Origin: CAVQCX01 sp963711095
Lineage (GTDB): Bacteria; Pseudomonadota; Gammaproteobacteria; Chromatiales; Chromatiaceae
Assembly (NCBI GenBank): GCA_963711095.1
Contig: CAVQCX010000007.1
Location: 1-64,000 of the forward strand
Length of the DNA: 64,000 nt
Reading direction: 5' to 3'
Each line of letters begins with the position of its first letter. Within the stretch, counting starts at the first letter, position 1. A program made the position numbers and the translations under genes. Under the pieces are notes generated by a model. The model was not told the origin of the DNA. It saw only the letters and a program-made list of their open reading frames with translations, and did not search any database. Shown piece by piece: positions 30,330 to 43,438 of the stretch.

Positions 30330-30558
30330 TGCGGAAGGGCTCCAATTCGGCGTCGGCGGACTTGCGCGTTAGAACCTCTACCTTCTGCTCGGCGTCGGCC
30401 AGCGCCTTGCGGCAGATGTGCGTCAGCGCCACGCCCCGCTCGAAGGCCTTGAGCGACTCCTCCAGGCTGAGCTCGGCCTTCTCCATGGCATCGACCAGGG
30501 CCTCGAGCTCTGCGAGGGCCTGTTCGAAGCTGAGGGTCTCGGGTCGTTTTCGGGACAC
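30316..30558 (-). CDS. xseB: Exodeoxyribonuclease VII small subunit
   Basis: An 80-residue XseB: LSFEQALAELEALVDAMEKA, then SLEESLKAFERGVALT and CRKALADAEQKVEVL are the family signature. It combines in several copies with XseA to degrade single-stranded DNA. xseB-ispA is a common operon pair and the genes overlap here. Confidence 0.94.
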   Translation of the reverse strand: MSRKRPETLSFEQALAELEALVDAMEKAELSLEESLKAFERGVALTHICRKALADAEQKVEVLTRKSADAELEPFRSDDD

Positions 30559-30655
30559 GGCGAGGGGGGAGCGCTGCTGCGAGGCGCTTAACCTTACCGG
30601 CGGGCGCCTCGGGGGTCAATCCGGCACCGGGGCGGCGGCTCGTCAGGCCGGGCCT

Positions 30656-30837
30656 AAGCCCGCATTCCTCACCCGCCTCCTGCTGCGGTCCCCGATCTGC
30701 CCGCGTCTGCTGTGTTGCACCCGGCCAAGGTGCTCGACGTACTGTCAAGTACGCCCGCGCGCCCGGGCTTTCGCACGCCTTGTAGCCACGAGCATCTCGG
30801 GGACCTCGCGACGAATCCTGGTGAGGAACGCGGGCTT
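30656..30837 (-). repeat. Dispersed intergenic repeat, copy 2
   Basis: Ends AAGCCCGCATTCCTCACC and GGTGAGGAACGCGGGCTT are imperfect inverted repeats. The reverse complement aligns in order with the copy at 5052-5189 (shared CACCAGG, TCGTCGCGAG, GCAGCAGGAG blocks). It contains an extra internal hairpin (GTACTTGACAGTAC). It fills the gap between xseB and the CNP1-like gene. Confidence 0.6.
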
Positions 30838-30877
30838 GTGTGTACACTGTCGGCGCGTCAATCGAGGGTGTGGTGTC

Positions 30878-31468
30878 ATGAAGTCAGCGCGATTACTGTT
30901 GCTCGCTCCGATCCTGGTAGCGCTCGGCACAGCGGTGGCGCCAGCGGCGTCGGTGTCTGAGGACAACCCGTACAAGGACATCATCCTCGGTCGCGAGCCG
31001 CTGCTGCCTTACGACGATTCCAAGGACAAGCCCTGGCAGGAGCAGGACATCGCCGCACCCGAGGGCTATGACGACTCGGACCTCGAAGAGGTGGCGGTCA
31101 CGCAGATCCAGAAAGGCTTCTCGGTGCTGGTCGACAAGCAGCTGACCATCGGCGAGGACGGGGTGATCCGCTACTGGCTGGTGCTCAAGTCCAAGCAGGG
31201 TGCGGTCAACGCCATGTATGAAGGGCTGCGCTGCGATACCGCCGAGTACAAGACCTATGCGTTCATGGTCGACCGCAAGACCGTGGAGCCGATGAAGCAT
31301 GCGCGCTGGCAGAAGCTGCGCAGGGCGCTCGGCAACAACTTCCGCTGGGAGCTGATGAACGACTATTTCTGCTATTACGGCCATCCCAAGCCGGTCGAGC
31401 AGATCGTCCGGAACCTGAAGGCGGGGCCGGCGGTCGGCCCTACCGACGACAACGATCCCCATTACTGA
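30878..31468 (+). CDS. CNP1-like family exported protein
   Basis: A 196-residue protein with a signal peptide (SARLLLLAPILVALGTAVAP). The mature part, with FSVLVDKQLTIGEDGVIRYW, VLKSKQGAVNAMYEGLRCDT and EYKTYAFMVD, matches the CNP1-like family found in beta- and gammaproteobacteria. The function is unknown; the protein is probably periplasmic. Two cysteines (LRCDT and YFCYYG) could form a disulfide. It starts 40 bp after the repeat and ends 18 bp before parE. Confidence 0.85.
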   Translation: MKSARLLLLAPILVALGTAVAPAASVSEDNPYKDIILGREPLLPYDDSKDKPWQEQDIAAPEGYDDSDLEEVAVTQIQKGFSVLVDKQLTIGEDGVIRYWLVLKSKQGAVNAMYEGLRCDTAEYKTYAFMVDRKTVEPMKHARWQKLRRALGNNFRWELMNDYFCYYGHPKPVEQIVRNLKAGPAVGPTDDNDPHY

Positions 31469-31485
31469 TCGCGTCGGGGCGCGCC

Positions 31486-33372
<1,887 letters not shown>

Positions 33373-33487
33373 GCGGTCGTTTGTGGGAGAGGGCGCCTTG
33401 AGGAAATCATCGGACGCCCCGCCAGGTCCGGCCGCGGGCCGATCGGGGCCGACGGGTCGCGCCGCCCCCTGATTCTGGATTCTCTCG

Positions 33488-34066
33488 ATGGACTACGCCG
33501 CGGCACTGTCTTCGTTCGCTCTGTTGTTCCTGGCCGAGATGGGCGACAAGACCCAGCTCGCGGCCATGACCCTGGCCCATCGCTACCGGGCTGCGCCGGT
33601 GATCGCCGGCACCTTTCTCGCGTTCGTCGCGCTGAACCTGCTCGCGGTCCTGGTAGGCGGCGGGCTGGCGCGCCTGGTGCCGCGGGCGCTGATCCTGCTG
33701 GTGGCCGGCCTGCTGTTCCTGGTGTTTGCCTGGCGGTCGTGGCGCGATGCCGGTGAGCAGGAGCCCGAGATCGACGCGACCGGGCACCGGCGGGCCTTGT
33801 TCACCAGCTTTACCCTGATCTTCGTTGCCGAGCTGGGGGACAAGACCCAGCTCGCGCTGATCGCCCTGGCCGCCAAGCTCGGCTCGATCTGGTCGGTGTT
33901 TCTCGGGGGCACCCTCGCTCTGTGGGCGGTCTCTCTCATCGGCATTCTGGTGGGCAGGACCCTGCTGCGCCGGATACCCAGGGTCTGGGTGCACCGCGCC
34001 GCGGCGGGGCTGTTCGGTGTTTTCGGTCTGATCGCCCTGGGTCAGATCGCATACGCATGGGGCTGA
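33488..34066 (+). CDS. GDT1/TMEM165 (UPF0016) family cation transporter
   Basis: A 192-residue membrane protein with two internally repeated halves, each carrying the signature ExGDKTQ: LFLAEMGDKTQLAAMTLAHR and FVAELGDKTQLALIALA. About six hydrophobic segments are visible. Members such as MneA and yeast Gdt1 export Mn2+ or exchange Ca2+/Mn2+; a role in manganese homeostasis is inferred. Confidence 0.92.
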   Translation: MDYAAALSSFALLFLAEMGDKTQLAAMTLAHRYRAAPVIAGTFLAFVALNLLAVLVGGGLARLVPRALILLVAGLLFLVFAWRSWRDAGEQEPEIDATGHRRALFTSFTLIFVAELGDKTQLALIALAAKLGSIWSVFLGGTLALWAVSLIGILVGRTLLRRIPRVWVHRAAAGLFGVFGLIALGQIAYAWG

Positions 34067-34255
34067 CATCGCCGGTTGCGCATCGGTCTGTTGCCATGGC
34101 GCCGAGCGGGCGCAGCTCCGACACGGCGCCCGAGGACGCGCGGGATGGCAATCCGGGTGGCCGATGACGCCCCCGCCGCGGGCTGCGGGGCCCGGCGACC
34201 GGCGGCAGCCCTGTGGATGAATCCGCCCCGCGCTACCGCTATCATGCGCCCCATC

Positions 34256-35197
34256 ATGAGCGCATTGAGCATCCGAGGTCTGCGCAAGACCTACGCCAAC
34301 GGCCTGGAAGCCCTGAAGGGGATCGACCTGGATGTCGCCGAAGGAGATTTCTTCGCGCTGCTCGGTCCCAACGGGGCCGGCAAGTCCACCGCCATCGGCA
34401 TCATCTGCTCGCTGGTGAACAAGACCTCCGGCACCGTGGCAGTGTTCGGCCATGACCTGGACCGCGAGAGTGCCCGGGCCAAGCGACTGATCGGGCTGGT
34501 GCCCCAGGAGCTCAACTTCAATCAGTGGGAGCCGGTGGTGGAGATCCTGGTCAACCAGGCGGGCTACTACGGCATGCCGCGCAAGGAGGCCTTCGAGCGG
34601 GCGGAGCAGTGCCTGCGCCAGCTCGACCTCTGGGAGCGGCGCCGCACCATGGCGCGCCAGCTCTCGGGAGGCATGAAGCGCCGCTTGATGATTGCCCGGG
34701 CGCTCATGCACCGGCCGCGCCTGCTGATCCTGGACGAGCCCACGGCGGGGGTGGACATAGAGATTCGCCGCTCCATGTGGACGTTCCTGCGCGAGATCAA
34801 CCGCGAGGGCACCACCATCATCCTGACCACCCATTACCTGGAAGAGGCCGAGAGCCTGTGTCGGAACATCGCGATCATCAACCACGGGCTGATCGCTGAG
34901 CACTCGGCCATGCGCGAGCTGCTCAACCGGCTGCACACCGAGACCTTCGTGCTCAATCTGGAAGGGCGCCTCGCCGAGCTGCCGGTGCTCGGCGACTACG
35001 TGGTCGAGCAGATCGACGAGGGGACCCTGGAGGTCTCGGTCAGGCGGGGTCAGGGGATCAACGGGCTGTTCGAGGCGCTCTCGCGTAACGGCATCCGGGT
35101 GATCAGCATGCGCAACAAGCAGAATCGGCTCGAGCAGCTGTTCATCGGCCTGGTCGACCAGCAGCGCCACGGCGGGGGAGCCGGCCATGCAGGTTAG
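34256..35197 (+). CDS. yadG: ABC exporter ATP-binding protein (YadG-like)
   Basis: ATPase of an ABC-2 type exporter: Walker A GPNGAGKS, Q-loop VPQELNFNQWEP, signature LSGGMKRRL, Walker B LLILDEPTAGVD, H-loop TTHYLEE. The FNQWEPVVEILVNQAGYYG segment is typical of YadG. Its last bases overlap the permease gene start (35187). Substrate unknown. Start MSALSIRGLRKTY at 34256; ATG 34244 is also possible. Confidence 0.92.
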   Translation: MSALSIRGLRKTYANGLEALKGIDLDVAEGDFFALLGPNGAGKSTAIGIICSLVNKTSGTVAVFGHDLDRESARAKRLIGLVPQELNFNQWEPVVEILVNQAGYYGMPRKEAFERAEQCLRQLDLWERRRTMARQLSGGMKRRLMIARALMHRPRLLILDEPTAGVDIEIRRSMWTFLREINREGTTIILTTHYLEEAESLCRNIAIINHGLIAEHSAMRELLNRLHTETFVLNLEGRLAELPVLGDYVVEQIDEGTLEVSVRRGQGINGLFEALSRNGIRVISMRNKQNRLEQLFIGLVDQQRHGGGAGHAG

Positions 35198-35972
35198 CCC
35201 CGAAGCCAGAAGCTCCTGGATCGCCTACCGCACCATTCTGACCAAGGAGGTGCTGCGCTTCGCGCGCATCTGGATGCAGACGGTGCTGCCCGCCGCCGTG
35301 ACCACGTTGCTCTATTTCGTGATCTTCGGTCACCTGATGGGCGATCGCATCGGCCGCATGGGCGGTCTGCCCTATATCCAGTTCATCGTGCCGGGTCTGA
35401 TTCTGATGGCGGTGATCCAGAATTCCTACGCCAACGTGGTCTCGTCCTTCTACGGTACCAAGTTTCAGCGCTACGTCGAGGAGCTGCTGATCGCGCCCGT
35501 GCCCAACTGGGTGATCCTGGCCGGCTACGTGAGCGGCGGGGTCGCCCGCGGCCTGTTGGTGGGCAGCGTGGTCACGGTGATCGCCCTCGGGTTCACCCAT
35601 CTGCCCCTGTACAGCCTGGGCTGGACCCTGGTGGTGTTCGTGCTGACGGCGACGCTGTTCTCCCTGGGGGGCTTCATCAATGCCGTCTACGCCGACAGCT
35701 TCGACGACATCTCGATCGTGCCCACGTTCGTGCTTATTCCCCTGACCTATCTCGGCGGGGTCTTCTATTCCATAGATCTGCTTCCGGGATTCTGGCGGCA
35801 GGTGTCGCTGTTCAACCCGGTGCTCTACATGGTGAACGCCTTCCGATATGGCTTGCTGGGCGTGGCGGACATCCGCCTGGGCGTGGCGCTTGCCATCATT
35901 CTGGGATTCATCGCGGCCCTCACCGCCTACAGCCTGCGGTTGCTCGCGCGGGGTGTGGGGATCAAGACCTGA
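35187..35972 (+). CDS. yadH: ABC-2 type permease (YadH-like)
   Basis: Membrane partner of the preceding ATPase: a 261-residue ABC-2 permease with six hydrophobic segments, FGHLMGDRIGRMGGLPYIQF near the first loop and FNPVLYMVNAFRYGLLG near the end. It overlaps the ATPase gene by 11 bp. YadGH-type exporters are widespread in proteobacteria; the substrate is not known. Confidence 0.92.
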   Translation: MQVSPEARSSWIAYRTILTKEVLRFARIWMQTVLPAAVTTLLYFVIFGHLMGDRIGRMGGLPYIQFIVPGLILMAVIQNSYANVVSSFYGTKFQRYVEELLIAPVPNWVILAGYVSGGVARGLLVGSVVTVIALGFTHLPLYSLGWTLVVFVLTATLFSLGGFINAVYADSFDDISIVPTFVLIPLTYLGGVFYSIDLLPGFWRQVSLFNPVLYMVNAFRYGLLGVADIRLGVALAIILGFIAALTAYSLRLLARGVGIKT

Positions 35973-35994
35973 GGGCCGGTCCTGGCGGGGATGG

Positions 35995-36027
35995 CCGGCA
36001 CCGCGCCGCTGCGGCGCGGTGCCGGCG
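35995..36027. terminator. Strong hairpin between convergent yadH and sulfur globule genes
   Basis: A perfect 14-bp stem GCCGGCACCGCGCC / GGCGCGGTGCCGGC with a 5-base loop lies between the two convergent stop codons. No T-run follows on either strand, so termination is inferred from the position and stem strength. Confidence 0.55.
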
Positions 36028-36038
36028 CCGTCAAGGTG

Positions 36039-36422
36039 TCACTTCTCGGACTTGCTGGTCGTCGGCGCGGCGGGTGCTGCCGGCGGATAGGGCCCGTACG
36101 GATAGGCCCCGTACCAGGGCATGCCGCCGTAGTACGGATAGCCCCCCCAGCCGCCATAGTAGGGGTAGCCCCAGCCGCCATACGGATAGCCCCAGCCGCT
36201 GTAAGGGCCGTACCAAGGGCCATAGCCCCAGCCGTTGCCCCAGCCGTTACCCCAGCCGTTGCCCCAACCGTTCCAGCCGGTGCCGAAGTGGAAATTGAAC
36301 CCACCCCCACCGTCGAACCAGCTACCCGGCCAGAATCCCCAGAAGGCCTCTGCGCTGCTCAGCGGTGCCAGCATGGTGCCGGCGACCGCAGCTGCCGCGA
36401 GCAATTTCTTCGTTCTGTTCAT
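36039..36422 (-). CDS. Sulfur globule protein (Gly/Tyr/Trp/Pro-rich envelope protein)
   Basis: A 127-residue exported protein with a signal peptide (LLAAAAVAGTMLAPLSSAEA). The mature chain is almost only G, Y, W, P, N and F: FWGFWPGSW, four GNGWGNGW-type repeats and Y-rich GGWGYPYYGGWGGYPYYGG. This composition and size match the sulfur globule proteins (SgpA/B/C type) that coat periplasmic sulfur droplets in purple sulfur bacteria. Start ATG 36422 has GGAG upstream. It stands alone, convergent with yadGH. Which Sgp it is cannot be told. Confidence 0.75.
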   Translation of the reverse strand: MNRTKKLLAAAAVAGTMLAPLSSAEAFWGFWPGSWFDGGGGFNFHFGTGWNGWGNGWGNGWGNGWGYGPWYGPYSGWGYPYGGWGYPYYGGWGGYPYYGGMPWYGAYPYGPYPPAAPAAPTTSKSEK

Positions 36423-36784
36423 GGCACATCTCCGCGGGTTTGCGAGTCTGCTTGGGCGACTCACCCACTTACGACCGTACCGCTTCGGGACGGACAGAAC
36501 ATTGACCTCGATCAACAGAGATTTAGCAAATAGTAATAAGCAATCGAGGGGTCGGAGCTGACCCCGGCGGCGATCGCTCTGGGGGCCGGAGCCCGCACCG
36601 GGCTCCCAGGCTGCGGGCGGGGCATAATGTCACCCGGATGGCGTCCCGGGAGCCGCGGTCGCCGGGCTCCGCGGCGGCGGGGGTCCCGGCACACGGCGGC
36701 CCTGCCCGGCGCGGGATCTGCTTGCCCCGGCCCGGCACCCTGTCAGGCGATACCAGACGATGACCAGCCTCGCAGCCGTTTTCG
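36423..36784. other. Intergenic region upstream of the sulfur globule gene
   Basis: A locally AT-rich stretch (36510-36545, with GATTTAGCAAATAGTAATAAGC) lies about 100 bp before the sulfur globule start and is a candidate promoter for it. The remainder, up to hrpB, is GC-rich and shows no gene. Confidence 0.35.
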
Positions 36785-39308
36785 ATGCCTATACCGAATC
36801 TGCCTGACTATCCGATCGGCGCAGTGCTGCCGGCCCTGGCAGAGGCGCTGGCCGGCACCCCGGCCGTGGTCCTCACGGCACCCCCCGGCTCCGGCAAGTC
36901 CACGGTTATCCCGCTGGCGCTGTTGAATAGCGATTGGCTGGGCGGGCGCTCGATCCTGATGCTGGAGCCCAGACGCCTGGCGGCCAGGGCCTGTGCCGAG
37001 CGCATGGCCGAGCTTCCTGGGCGAGCCGGTGGGGCGCTCGGTGGGCTACCGGGTGCGCCTGGATAGCCGGGTCAGCGCGGCCACGCGCATAGAGGTGGTC
37101 ACCGAAGGGATACTCACCCGTCGTCTGCAGCGGGACCCTGAGCTCTCCGGGGTAGGGCTGGTGATCTTCGACGAGATCCACGAGCGCAGCCTGCAGGCCG
37201 ATCTGGCGCTGGCGCTGTGTCGCGAGGTCCAGCAGGGGCTGCGCGCGGATCTGCGCCTGCTTGCCATGTCCGCCACCTTGGAGGTGGAGCCGTTGCAGCG
37301 GGTGCTCGACGGCGCCCCCCTGGTGAGCGGCGGGTCTGCCATGCATCCGGTGGAGATCCGCTACCTGGAGCGCGATCCGCTCGACCCGGTCGCTGAGACG
37401 CTGGTGCGCGGCGTGCTGCGTGCCCTGGAACAGGCGCCGGGGGATGTGCTGGCCTTTCTCCCCGGAGAGGCGGAGATCCGCCGGGCGCAAGAGCTGCTCG
37501 CCGATGCCGCCCGCGAGCAGGACCTGCAAATCTGCCCGCTGTTCGGCAACCTGGGTCAGGAGGCCCAGCAGGCGGCTCTGAGGCCGCGCTCGGATGGGGG
37601 CCGTCGGGTGGTGCTTGCCACCGACATCGCCGAGACCAGTCTGACCATCGAGGGCGTGCGCAGCGTGGTCGACGGCGGCTGGGCCCGCGCCCCAAGATTT
37701 GATCCGGCCACGGCACTGACGCGGCTGGAGACCCTGCGGGTGTCCCGGGCGGCCGCGGATCAGCGCGCCGGACGCGCCGGCAGGCTGGGCCCGGGTCTGT
37801 GCCTGCGTCTATGGAGCGAGGCGCTGCAGGCGCGGCTGCCGGCCCGGGCCGATCCGGAGATCCTCTCGGCGGATCTGGCCGGACTGGTCTTGGAGCTTGC
37901 ATGCTGGGGGGTGAGCGACCCGACGGGACTCGCCTGGATGGATGGGCCCCCGGCAGCCGCGTACGCCCAGGCGCGGGACCTGCTCGCATCTCTGGATGCC
38001 CTGGACCGGGAAGGGCGGGTCACGCCCCAGGGCCGACGCATGGCCGAGCTCGGGCTGCACCCGCGGCTCGCCCACATGGTGCTGGAGGGAGAGCGCCTGG
38101 GCTGCCGTGGCCTGGCCGCGGATCTCGCGGCCCTGCTCTCCGAGCGAGACCCTTTTCCCCGAGGCGCCACGCCCGGGCGCTCGGTGGATCTGGCCGAGCG
38201 TCTTCGGCTGCTCGCGCTCTGGCGGCGGGAAGGCGCCGGGCCGGTGCGTGCGGCCCAGGGGGACCCGGCGGCCTGCGCGCGCATCCACAAGCTCGCGAAG
38301 CAGCTTGGCGGGGGGTCGGCTGCCGCAGGGTGCTCGGCCGGTGCCTTGTTGGCGGCCGCCTATCCGGATCGGGTGGGCAGGCGCCGCGACGCCTCCACCC
38401 CGGTCTATCGGCTCGCATCCGGCGGGGCCGCCCGTCTGCCGGAGGATGACCCGTTGCGAGGCGCCGAGCTGATCGTGGCGCCTGTGGTGCAGGCGCGGGG
38501 CGCGGAGGGCCGCATCCATCTGGCGGCGCCGATCACCCTCGCGGAGGTCCGGCAGGTGCTGGGCGCGCATCTGGAGCGCGTCGCCTCGGTGCGCTGGGAC
38601 GAGCGCAGCGCCGCGGTGAGCGCGGTGCATGAGGAGCGGCTGGGCCCCCTGGTGCTGGAGCGCAGGCCCTTGCATGCGCCGGACCCGGCGTCGGTCGCGC
38701 GGGCCCTGATCGAGGGCATCAGGCGCGGCGGCCTGGCCGCGCTGCCTTGGACCGATCAGGCCCGCGCTCTGCAGGCACGGCTGCTCTGCCTGCGCGACTG
38801 GCTTCCGCAGGGCCACTGGCCGGATGTCTCCGGCCGGGTCCTGCTCGATACCCTGGATGACTGGCTGCTGCCCTGGGTCGGGTCGATGACCCGGCTGGAG
38901 CAGCTGCGCCGCCTGAGTCTGGAGCAGATGCTGCGCGCGCGCCTGGATTGGGACCACCAGCAGGCCCTGGAGCGGCTTGCCCCGGAGCGTATCCAGGTCC
39001 CGAGCGGCTCGCGCAGGCCGCTCCAGTATCGGCCTGGAGGGCCGCCGGTGCTCGCGGTACGCCTCCAGGAGCTGTTCGGCCTCGCCCGGACCCCCTGCGT
39101 ATGCGCCGGGCGGGTGCCGGTGCTGCTGCACATCCTGTCGCCGGCCCAGCGTCCCATCCAGGTTACCCAGGACCTCGCGGGGTTCTGGGAGCGCACCTAC
39201 CCCGAGGTGAAGAAGGAGCTCAAGGGGCGCTATCCCAAGCATCACTGGCCCGAAGACCCCTGGCAGGCAATCCCAACCGCGGGGGTGCGGCCCCGGCCCC
39301 GCGACTGA
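36785..39308 (+). CDS. hrpB: ATP-dependent RNA helicase HrpB, one frameshift
   Basis: DEAH-box helicase of about 840 residues. The first frame gives LTAPPGSGKSTVIPLALLNS (motif I) and LEPRRLAARACAERMAEL. At about 37017 one extra base shifts the frame, which continues FLGEPVGRSVGYRVRLD, the DEIHER motif, LAMSATLE, and the HrpB-specific C-terminus FWERTYPEVKKELKGRYPKH. No domain sequence is lost at the slip, so an assembly error is likely. The cellular role of HrpB is not well defined. Confidence 0.88.
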
Positions 39309-39644
39309 TCGAGATCGCCCGGACCAGGTCGCGGGGTGCCCCGGCCTGGGACCAAGCGGGCGCCTCCGGCCCCGGCCAAGTCCGTCATCACGCTAGAATT
39401 TCAGCGTGCGGCCGCGGGCAAGGTTTACCTTCAGTGGGGAAGGCGAGGGCGGTTTCTGGCGCCGCAGCGGTCCCGCCGTCTTGTGTCCGATCCTGTCCTT
39501 TCCCGTCTTACCCTGAGGGCGCCAGGTCCGGTCGACCCATCCAGGCCCTGTCTTGCCGCATCCACAGCGCGCGCGGTTTGCTCCGCTGCTCGGCCTACCG
39601 GGCCGTTTCCCCTCACCAGTCCCTGACAGATGGAGAAAGAGCCG
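39309..39644. other. Intergenic region upstream of the DSF synthase gene
   Basis: No gene is seen. An AT-richer patch (CGCTAGAATTTCAGCG, 39392-39407) is the only promoter-like sequence noticed. Confidence 0.3.
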
Positions 39645-40541
39645 ATGAAGACCTCAAACAAGCCAGCCGCCCGCGGGCGGCTGTTCAGTCATCTGGAGCT
39701 GCGCGCCGAGCCGTCCGAGCGGGCGATATGGGTCCGTATGACCTACCAAGGCCGGCCCTGCATGAGCACCGGGTTGCTGGCCGATCTGGTCGCCGCCCAG
39801 CAGCAGATCGGTGATCTGGCACAAGCCGCCCACCAGGCCCGGACGCCCGATGGCCTGGCCTACCAGGTGCTGTGCTCCGCCCAGGCCAACGTGTTCTGCC
39901 TGGGCGGGGATCTGCAGCATTTTCTGGAGCTCATCGAGCGTGGCGACCGTGCCGGACTGTTCCACTATGCCAAGCAATGCGTCGACGTGCTGTACATGTC
40001 CGCGACCGCCTACGGCCTGGCGTTCACCACCATCGCCTTGGTGCAGGGTCAGGCGCTCGGCGGCGGATTCGAGGCCGCGCTGTCCAATACGGTGCTGATC
40101 GCCGAGGAGCGGGCGACCTTCGGGTTCCCCGAGACGCTGTTCGGTCTGTTCCCCGGCATGGGGGCGCTGAGCCTGCTCAGCCGTCGCGTCGCCCCCGGCA
40201 TGGCCAAGCGCATCGTCGCCAGCGGCCGGCTGTACTCCGCCCGCGAGCTCTACGATCTCGGTGTCGTGGACGTGCTGGCCCGGGACGGGGAGGGCGAGCG
40301 CGCGGTGAGCGAGTACATCGGCGCGCGGCGCAGCCGCGAGACCGGATTCTATGCCCTGGACCGGGCGGCCGCCCGCATCAACCCGATCTCCTATGACGAG
40401 CTGATCGCGGTGGTGCGCATCTGGGTGGATACGGCGATCGCGCTCACCGAGCGCAACCGCCGGCTGATGGGCTACCTGCTGCAGGCCCAGCGACGGCGCT
40501 GGGAGTCTCCCGCGGCGGGGCTCAAACAGGCCGCGATGTGA
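39645..40541 (+). CDS. rpfF: DSF synthase, RpfF-type crotonase-fold enzyme
   Basis: RpfF is a crotonase-superfamily thioesterase/dehydratase that makes cis-2-unsaturated fatty-acid signals from 3-hydroxyacyl-ACP. Both catalytic glutamates are present with the exact 20-residue spacing known from Xanthomonas RpfF (E141/E161): here E143 in GGGFEAAL and E163 in GFPETLFGLFPGMGA. FCLGGDLQHFLELIERGDR and the C-terminal IWVDTAIALTERNRRLMGYL are also RpfF-specific. ATG 39645 lies nine bases after GGAG; ATG 39630 is upstream and in frame. Convergent with the sensor gene. Confidence 0.9.
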   Translation: MKTSNKPAARGRLFSHLELRAEPSERAIWVRMTYQGRPCMSTGLLADLVAAQQQIGDLAQAAHQARTPDGLAYQVLCSAQANVFCLGGDLQHFLELIERGDRAGLFHYAKQCVDVLYMSATAYGLAFTTIALVQGQALGGGFEAALSNTVLIAEERATFGFPETLFGLFPGMGALSLLSRRVAPGMAKRIVASGRLYSARELYDLGVVDVLARDGEGERAVSEYIGARRSRETGFYALDRAAARINPISYDELIAVVRIWVDTAIALTERNRRLMGYLLQAQRRRWESPAAGLKQAAM

Positions 40542-40553
40542 GGCCGGCGGCGG

Positions 40554-43115
<2,562 letters not shown>

Positions 43116-43185
43116 CGCGCGCCAGCCTCGATCGGGCGTCAGTCAGCTTAGTATGGATGCGCCCCTGGGGAAACGCAGGTCAAGA

Positions 43186-43437
43186 ATGACGATGAGCCAA
43201 GACATCGAGTCCATCGCGATCGCGGCCATCGCGCGGCAAAAGAACATTGATCCCCGCTCGATCGGGCTGGACGCGTCTCTCGAGCGGCTCCATATCTCAT
43301 CTCTGGACGCGATCACCATTCTTTACGAGATCGAAGAGGCGCTGGGCATAGAGATCCCCAACGAGGCCCTGGACTCCCTGAAGACGGTGCAGGATATCGT
43401 CGCCGGCGTGACACGTCTGGTCGAGCGGACCGGCTAG
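43186..43437 (+). CDS. Acyl carrier protein linked to the DSF locus
   Basis: An 83-residue acyl carrier protein. The phosphopantetheine attachment serine lies in LHISSLDAITILYEIEEALG, aligning with the DSLD motif; the C-terminal helix is TVQDIVAGVTRLVERTG. It is not the housekeeping AcpP. It starts 70 bp from the divergent rpfC start and ends two bases before the ketosynthase gene. The pair resembles the specialised NodF-NodE arrangement. Start MTMSQ at 43186 (43192 and 43153 are alternatives). Likely carries a dedicated acyl intermediate (inference). Confidence 0.88.
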   Translation: MTMSQDIESIAIAAIARQKNIDPRSIGLDASLERLHISSLDAITILYEIEEALGIEIPNEALDSLKTVQDIVAGVTRLVERTG

Positions 43438-43438
43438 G

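Noticed and set aside
36993..37066. Separate start of hrpB at 36993
   Set aside because: The upstream frame carries helicase motif I, so the gene begins at 36785 and the apparent restart is due to a frameshift.
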